Of a DNA stretch of 34,317 nt, positions 30,685 to 34,317 are shown piece by piece. The notes beneath the pieces are model-generated. The model was not told where the DNA came from, made no database searches, and worked only from the letters and a program-made list of their open reading frames with translations. Source of the DNA: Hyphomicrobiales bacterium. GTDB taxonomy: Bacteria > Pseudomonadota > Alphaproteobacteria > Rhizobiales > Kaistiaceae. Both the position numbers and the translations under genes were made by a program. Each line of letters starts with the position of its first letter. The first letter of the stretch is position 1. The DNA is taken from assembly GCA_024222895.1 (NCBI GenBank), contig JAAEOR010000943.1:1-34317 (forward strand). Reading direction: 5' to 3'.

Positions 30685-33600
30685 ATGGCCCGCATCTTCC
30701 TCAGCCACTCGAGCGCCAACAATCCCGAAGCGGCCGCGCTCCGCGACTGGTTGGTGGCGGAAGGCTGGGACGACCTCTTTCTCGACCTTGACCCGCAGCG
30801 CGGTATCGTCGCCGGAGAGCGCTGGGAGCGGGCGCTGAACGAAGCCGCCAACCGGTGCGAGGCGGTGCTCTTCCTGGTCAGTCAAGACTGGCTGGCATCC
30901 GCCTGGTGTCTCAAGGAATTCCACCTTGCAGCCAAACTGAACAAGCGCATGTTCGGCGTCCTGGTCGAGGATGTTGCGATCGATACCCTGCCACCCGAGG
31001 TAACGGCCACATGGCAGTTGGTCGACCTCGCCGCCGGTAGTGACCATGAGATGTTCCGCGCCGCGCTGCCTGATGGCAGCGAGGCCCATGTCACCTTTTC
31101 GAAAGCCGGGTTGGCGCGGCTGAAGGCCGGCCTCACCCGGGCCGGGCTCGACGCCCGCTTCTTCGCCTGGCCGCCGGCGGATGAACCGGACCGGCCGCCC
31201 TATCGCGGCCTGAAACCGCTGGAGGCCGAAGACACCGGTATCTTCTTCGGCCGCGAGGCACCGACCATCGAGACTCTCGATCGTATGCGCGGCCTGAGCG
31301 AGGGTGCACCGCCGCGTTTCCTGGTGATCCTCGGTGCGTCCGGCGCCGGCAAGTCGTCATTCCTGCGGGCGGGGCTCCTGCCGCGGCTGACGCGCGACGA
31401 CCGGGCCTTTCTACCCCTGCCGATCGTCCGGCCCGATCGGGCGGCGCTCTTCGGCGAAACCGGTGTGGTGCGCGGCCTCGAGTCAGCGTGTCGGGCGGCC
31501 GGCCTCAAGCGTACTCGGGCCAAGATCAAGGAAGCGATCGAATCCGGTGCCGAGCGTGTCGCCCCTCTCCTCGCCGAACTTGCTGAGTCGGCGCGGGCAC
31601 CGTCCCTGACCGACGAGCGACCCTCCGCCTGGCCCCGTATCGTCCTTTCCATCGACCAGGGTGAAGAGCTGTTCCTGTCGGAGGGTGCGGACGAGGCGTC
31701 GGCCTTCCTGGAACTGTTGTGCGACCTCGTAACCGCGGGCGATTCCAACCTGATCGTGGTGGTCACCATCCGCTCGGACGCCTACGAGCAACTGCAGGCG
31801 GCCCCGGCGCTGGATGGCATCCACCAATCCACGCTCAGCCTGCCGCCTCTGCCCCGCGGCGCTTACCAGACGGTGATCGAGGGGCCGGCGGCGCGGCTTC
31901 GCGATACCGATCGCGGCCTCACCATCGAACCGGCGCTGACCGCGACGCTGCTTGCCGATATCGAAGCCGGCGGTGCCAAGGACGCACTGCCGTTGCTCGC
32001 CTTCACCCTGGAGCGGCTGTTCCTGGAGCATGGCGGCGACGGCGATCTGACGCTCTCGGAATACAATCAGATCGGTGGCATCAAGGGGTCGATAGAAGCG
32101 GCGGTATCCCGGGCGCTCAAGGCGGCGGACGCGGACCCGGCGATTCCGAGGGACCATGCCGCCCGGCTGGCGCTGCTGCGCCGAGCGCTGATCCCGTGGC
32201 TAGCCGGGATCGATCCGGCGACCGGCGCACCGCGTCGAAGGGTGGCCCGGCTTGTCGAAATTCCCGAGGAAGCCCGGCCCCTGGTCGACCACCTGATCGC
32301 GGCGCGCCTGCTGGCCACTGACGTCTCGGCGGAAACCGGTGAGCGCACCATCGAGCCGGCTCATGAAGCGCTGCTGCGCCAGTGGGGGTTGCTGCAGGGC
32401 TGGCTGGAGGAGGACTTTGCAGCGTTTGCCACCCAGGACGCAGTCAAGCGCGCGGCGAGCGAATGGGCTGCCAATGCCAGGGACGACGCCTGGCTCGCCC
32501 ACACCGCTGGCCGCCTCGACGATGCCGAATCGCTGCTGAAGCGCGACGACTTCGCCGCCTCCCTCGACCCGACCGACCGCGCCTATCTCGCTGCCGCGCG
32601 CGCCGCGGATACGGCGCGCCGAAACCATGAGCTGGAAGAAGCCCGTAAACTCGCAGCCGCCCAGCAGGAGGCCGCCGAGCGGCAGAAACAGGTGGCGCGG
32701 CGCACGCTATGGGCCGCTGTAGCTCTCGGTATCGTAGCGCTCGCTGCCGGCGCAGCCGGCGTGCTTGCCTTGCGGGCCGAACGGCAAGCGGTCGCCGCCC
32801 TGGAAGCGGGCACCGAAACGACCGAACAGATGGTCCTGGACCTCGCCCGTGGCTTCCGCGAACGGGAAGGGATCAGCGCCGCGGTTGTGACCGACATTCT
32901 CGACAGGGCCATTGCCCTGCAGCGACGCCTCGCCGCGCTCGGCGGCAACACACCCCGTCTTCAGAACGGGATCTCCTCAGCCCTTTCCGAAATTGCCCTG
33001 GCCTTCCTGCAGACCGGCTCCGCTGATGACGGAGCCGGGATAGCAGCGGCGACGGCAGCCGCGGCGGAGGCGCGCGACATCGCTTCTCGTCTCGTCGATA
33101 AGGAACCAGACAATCCCGACTGGGCCGGCTCGCTGATCCGCGCCGACATCGCTCTTGGCGACGCTCTGCTCCGCTCCGGAAAACCGGACGATGCCCTACG
33201 CCGCTATCGGGAAGCGCTGGCGACGTCGGAGCGGGTTGTCTCGGAGCAAGCGACCTTCCCGATCCAGCGCGATCTTGCCTTGAGTCTCAACCGGGTGGCG
33301 GACAGCCTGCTGCCATCGGGCCAGACCGACGAGGCCCTTGCGCTATACGATCGCAGTCGGGCTCTGCGTGAGACACTTCTCGCCGACATCGGCAAAAACG
33401 GCGATCGTCAGCCGGATCGCATCCTGCTGACCCGGGACCTGGCCATCAGCACCGCCAAGATCGGCGACACCCATCGCCAGCTGGGCGACCAGCGGCAAGC
33501 GCTGGAACACTATCAGGACAGTCTTCGCCATCGCCGTGAGCTTGTCGTTCTGGCACCCGACAACACCCGCTATCGCCGCGACCTTGCCGTTGGTCTCCAG

Positions 33601-34191
33601 CGGCTCGGTGCCGCCGAACATCGCCTCCTGAACTATGAGGGCGCACTCGACTATTTCGACCAAGCGCTCGACCTCCACCGCGATCTGACCCGGCTCGATC
33701 CCGGTCGCCTGGACTGGAAGTTTGACCTGTCGGTCTCTCAGGAAAACGTCGCCGACACGTATCTGGCGCTGGATCAGATCGAGAACGCGCGTCCGCTGCT
33801 GGAGAGCACCCTCGCCATTCGCCAGGACCTGGTCCTGCGCGACAATCAAAACCTCGGTTGGAAGCGATCGCTCGCGGTCGCACTTAAGAAGACGGGCGAC
33901 CTATTCCGTCGCGCCGGCGATGAGCCCACGGCGCTGGATCACTACCGCAAGGCATTGACGATCAATCGCGAGCTTGTTGCCGCGACAAGCGGAAGCGGCC
34001 GCGCGCGGGTGGACCTGGTCGCCACGCTTGTCGGAGTGTCCGAGCTTGGCGACCAACCGGCGGGGCGGCTGGAAGAAGCGCTGGAAATCGTGCGGCGGCT
34101 TGACAGCGACGGGGAACTCCCTGCCGGTTTGACCAACTGGCCGGCGGAGATCGAGAGGCGGCTGGACAGCCTCGTGCAGAGGGGTCGCTAG
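30685..34191 (+). CDS. TIR - nSTAND NTPase - transmembrane - TPR protein
   Basis: 1168 residues. The TIR domain (1-~110) opens MARIFLSHSSANN and contains FLDLDPQRGI and VSQDWLASAWCLKE; Glu78 in WCLKE sits where NADase-type TIRs carry the catalytic Glu. A STAND NTPase of the nSTAND1 type starts at PPYRGLKPLEAEDTGIFFGR (171-190). It has Walker A GASGAGKSS (217-225), Walker B IVLSIDQGEEL (319-329), then IEGPAARLRD, LPLLAFTLERLFLE and PAHEALLRQWGLLQGWL. A charged helix (about 635-672) leads into one membrane helix (about 674-695, LWAAVALGIVALAAGAAGV). The rest carries TPR-like units up to about 1120. This is an NLR-like sensor plan with a membrane anchor. An immune or stress role is inferred, not shown. 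Confidence 0.9.
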   Translation: MARIFLSHSSANNPEAAALRDWLVAEGWDDLFLDLDPQRGIVAGERWERALNEAANRCEAVLFLVSQDWLASAWCLKEFHLAAKLNKRMFGVLVEDVAIDTLPPEVTATWQLVDLAAGSDHEMFRAALPDGSEAHVTFSKAGLARLKAGLTRAGLDARFFAWPPADEPDRPPYRGLKPLEAEDTGIFFGREAPTIETLDRMRGLSEGAPPRFLVILGASGAGKSSFLRAGLLPRLTRDDRAFLPLPIVRPDRAALFGETGVVRGLESACRAAGLKRTRAKIKEAIESGAERVAPLLAELAESARAPSLTDERPSAWPRIVLSIDQGEELFLSEGADEASAFLELLCDLVTAGDSNLIVVVTIRSDAYEQLQAAPALDGIHQSTLSLPPLPRGAYQTVIEGPAARLRDTDRGLTIEPALTATLLADIEAGGAKDALPLLAFTLERLFLEHGGDGDLTLSEYNQIGGIKGSIEAAVSRALKAADADPAIPRDHAARLALLRRALIPWLAGIDPATGAPRRRVARLVEIPEEARPLVDHLIAARLLATDVSAETGERTIEPAHEALLRQWGLLQGWLEEDFAAFATQDAVKRAASEWAANARDDAWLAHTAGRLDDAESLLKRDDFAASLDPTDRAYLAAARAADTARRNHELEEARKLAAAQQEAAERQKQVARRTLWAAVALGIVALAAGAAGVLALRAERQAVAALEAGTETTEQMVLDLARGFREREGISAAVVTDILDRAIALQRRLAALGGNTPRLQNGISSALSEIALAFLQTGSADDGAGIAAATAAAAEARDIASRLVDKEPDNPDWAGSLIRADIALGDALLRSGKPDDALRRYREALATSERVVSEQATFPIQRDLALSLNRVADSLLPSGQTDEALALYDRSRALRETLLADIGKNGDRQPDRILLTRDLAISTAKIGDTHRQLGDQRQALEHYQDSLRHRRELVVLAPDNTRYRRDLAVGLQRLGAAEHRLLNYEGALDYFDQALDLHRDLTRLDPGRLDWKFDLSVSQENVADTYLALDQIENARPLLESTLAIRQDLVLRDNQNLGWKRSLAVALKKTGDLFRRAGDEPTALDHYRKALTINRELVAATSGSGRARVDLVATLVGVSELGDQPAGRLEEALEIVRRLDSDGELPAGLTNWPAEIERRLDSLVQRGR

Positions 34192-34265
34192 AGCATTCCG
34201 CTCTTTGTCAGAATCGCAGGGGCGATTGAGGTGCGCCGCTTTTCGCGCGACGATGCAACAGCACT

Positions 34266-34317
34266 CCTCCCCCGCGTTTTGCGGGGGAGGTGGCATGCGA
34301 AGCATGGCGGAGGGGGC
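34266..34317. repeat. G/C-rich palindromic intergenic repeat, cut by the window edge
   Basis: CCTCCCCCGC (34266-34275) pairs perfectly with GCGGGGGAGG (34281-34290) around a GTTTT loop. The following GGTGGCATGCGAAGCATGG and GGAGGGGGC look like the continuation of an interspersed repeat. It could also end the transcript of the TIR-STAND gene. The element runs off the window. Confidence 0.55.

Overview
The window is high-G+C chromosomal DNA of a bacterium, most likely an alphaproteobacterium (Rhodospirillales- or Hyphomicrobiales-like). The basis is codon use, the abundance of ABC sugar transporters with GntR/FCD and ROK regulators, and intergenic palindromes of the kind common in that class; the genus cannot be fixed from the sequence. 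No rRNA, tRNA, CRISPR array or intact transposase gene was seen.

Layout. Positions 1-1363: the 5' end of a CadC/OmpR-type winged-helix regulator with a TolB-like/adenylate-cyclase-type second half, broken by an internal frameshifting deletion, divergent from a secreted protein of unknown function. 1607-2824: a GltS-type Na+/glutamate symporter. 3233-14955: a carbohydrate locus. An EboE-like TIM-barrel protein and a GntR/FCD regulator (minus strand) diverge from the operon SDR - substrate-binding protein - ATPase - permease - permease - ketopantoate-reductase-like dehydrogenase (plus strand). This faces a minus-strand group of a DUF3237 protein, an MDR alcohol dehydrogenase and a Gfo/Idh/MocA dehydrogenase. 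It looks like uptake of one sugar, polyol or sugar acid through an RbsABC-type importer followed by several NAD(P)-dependent oxidations and reductions. I cannot name the substrate.

15095-23794: a second, partly decayed carbohydrate locus. It holds a ketopantoate-reductase pseudogene split by a 57-bp inverted-repeat element; an NAD-dependent epimerase/dehydratase divergent from a second GntR/FCD regulator, with three TGATAT-type dyads between them; and a scar where a dehydratase (IlvD/EDD family) and a Gfo/Idh/MocA gene are both truncated at their 5' ends and joined head to head. A MalEFG-type importer without its own ATPase follows, then a divergent ROK regulator and a ThuA-like protein. Lost genes and retained transporter and regulators suggest a catabolic island in reductive decay.

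24345-34191: cell-envelope and signalling genes. They are a small exported protein with an allene-oxide-cyclase/dirigent-like look, a giant exported protein made of about 35 tandem TPR units, an AI-2E family membrane protein, and a 1168-residue TIR - nSTAND NTPase - transmembrane - TPR protein with NLR-like architecture. The right edge runs into a G/C-rich palindromic intergenic repeat.

The most interesting items are the membrane-anchored TIR-STAND-TPR protein, the 57-bp element with a clean TAA duplication inside a pseudogene, the head-to-head truncation scar, the three dyads between the epimerase and GntR genes, and hairpins directly after the binding-protein gene in both ABC operons.
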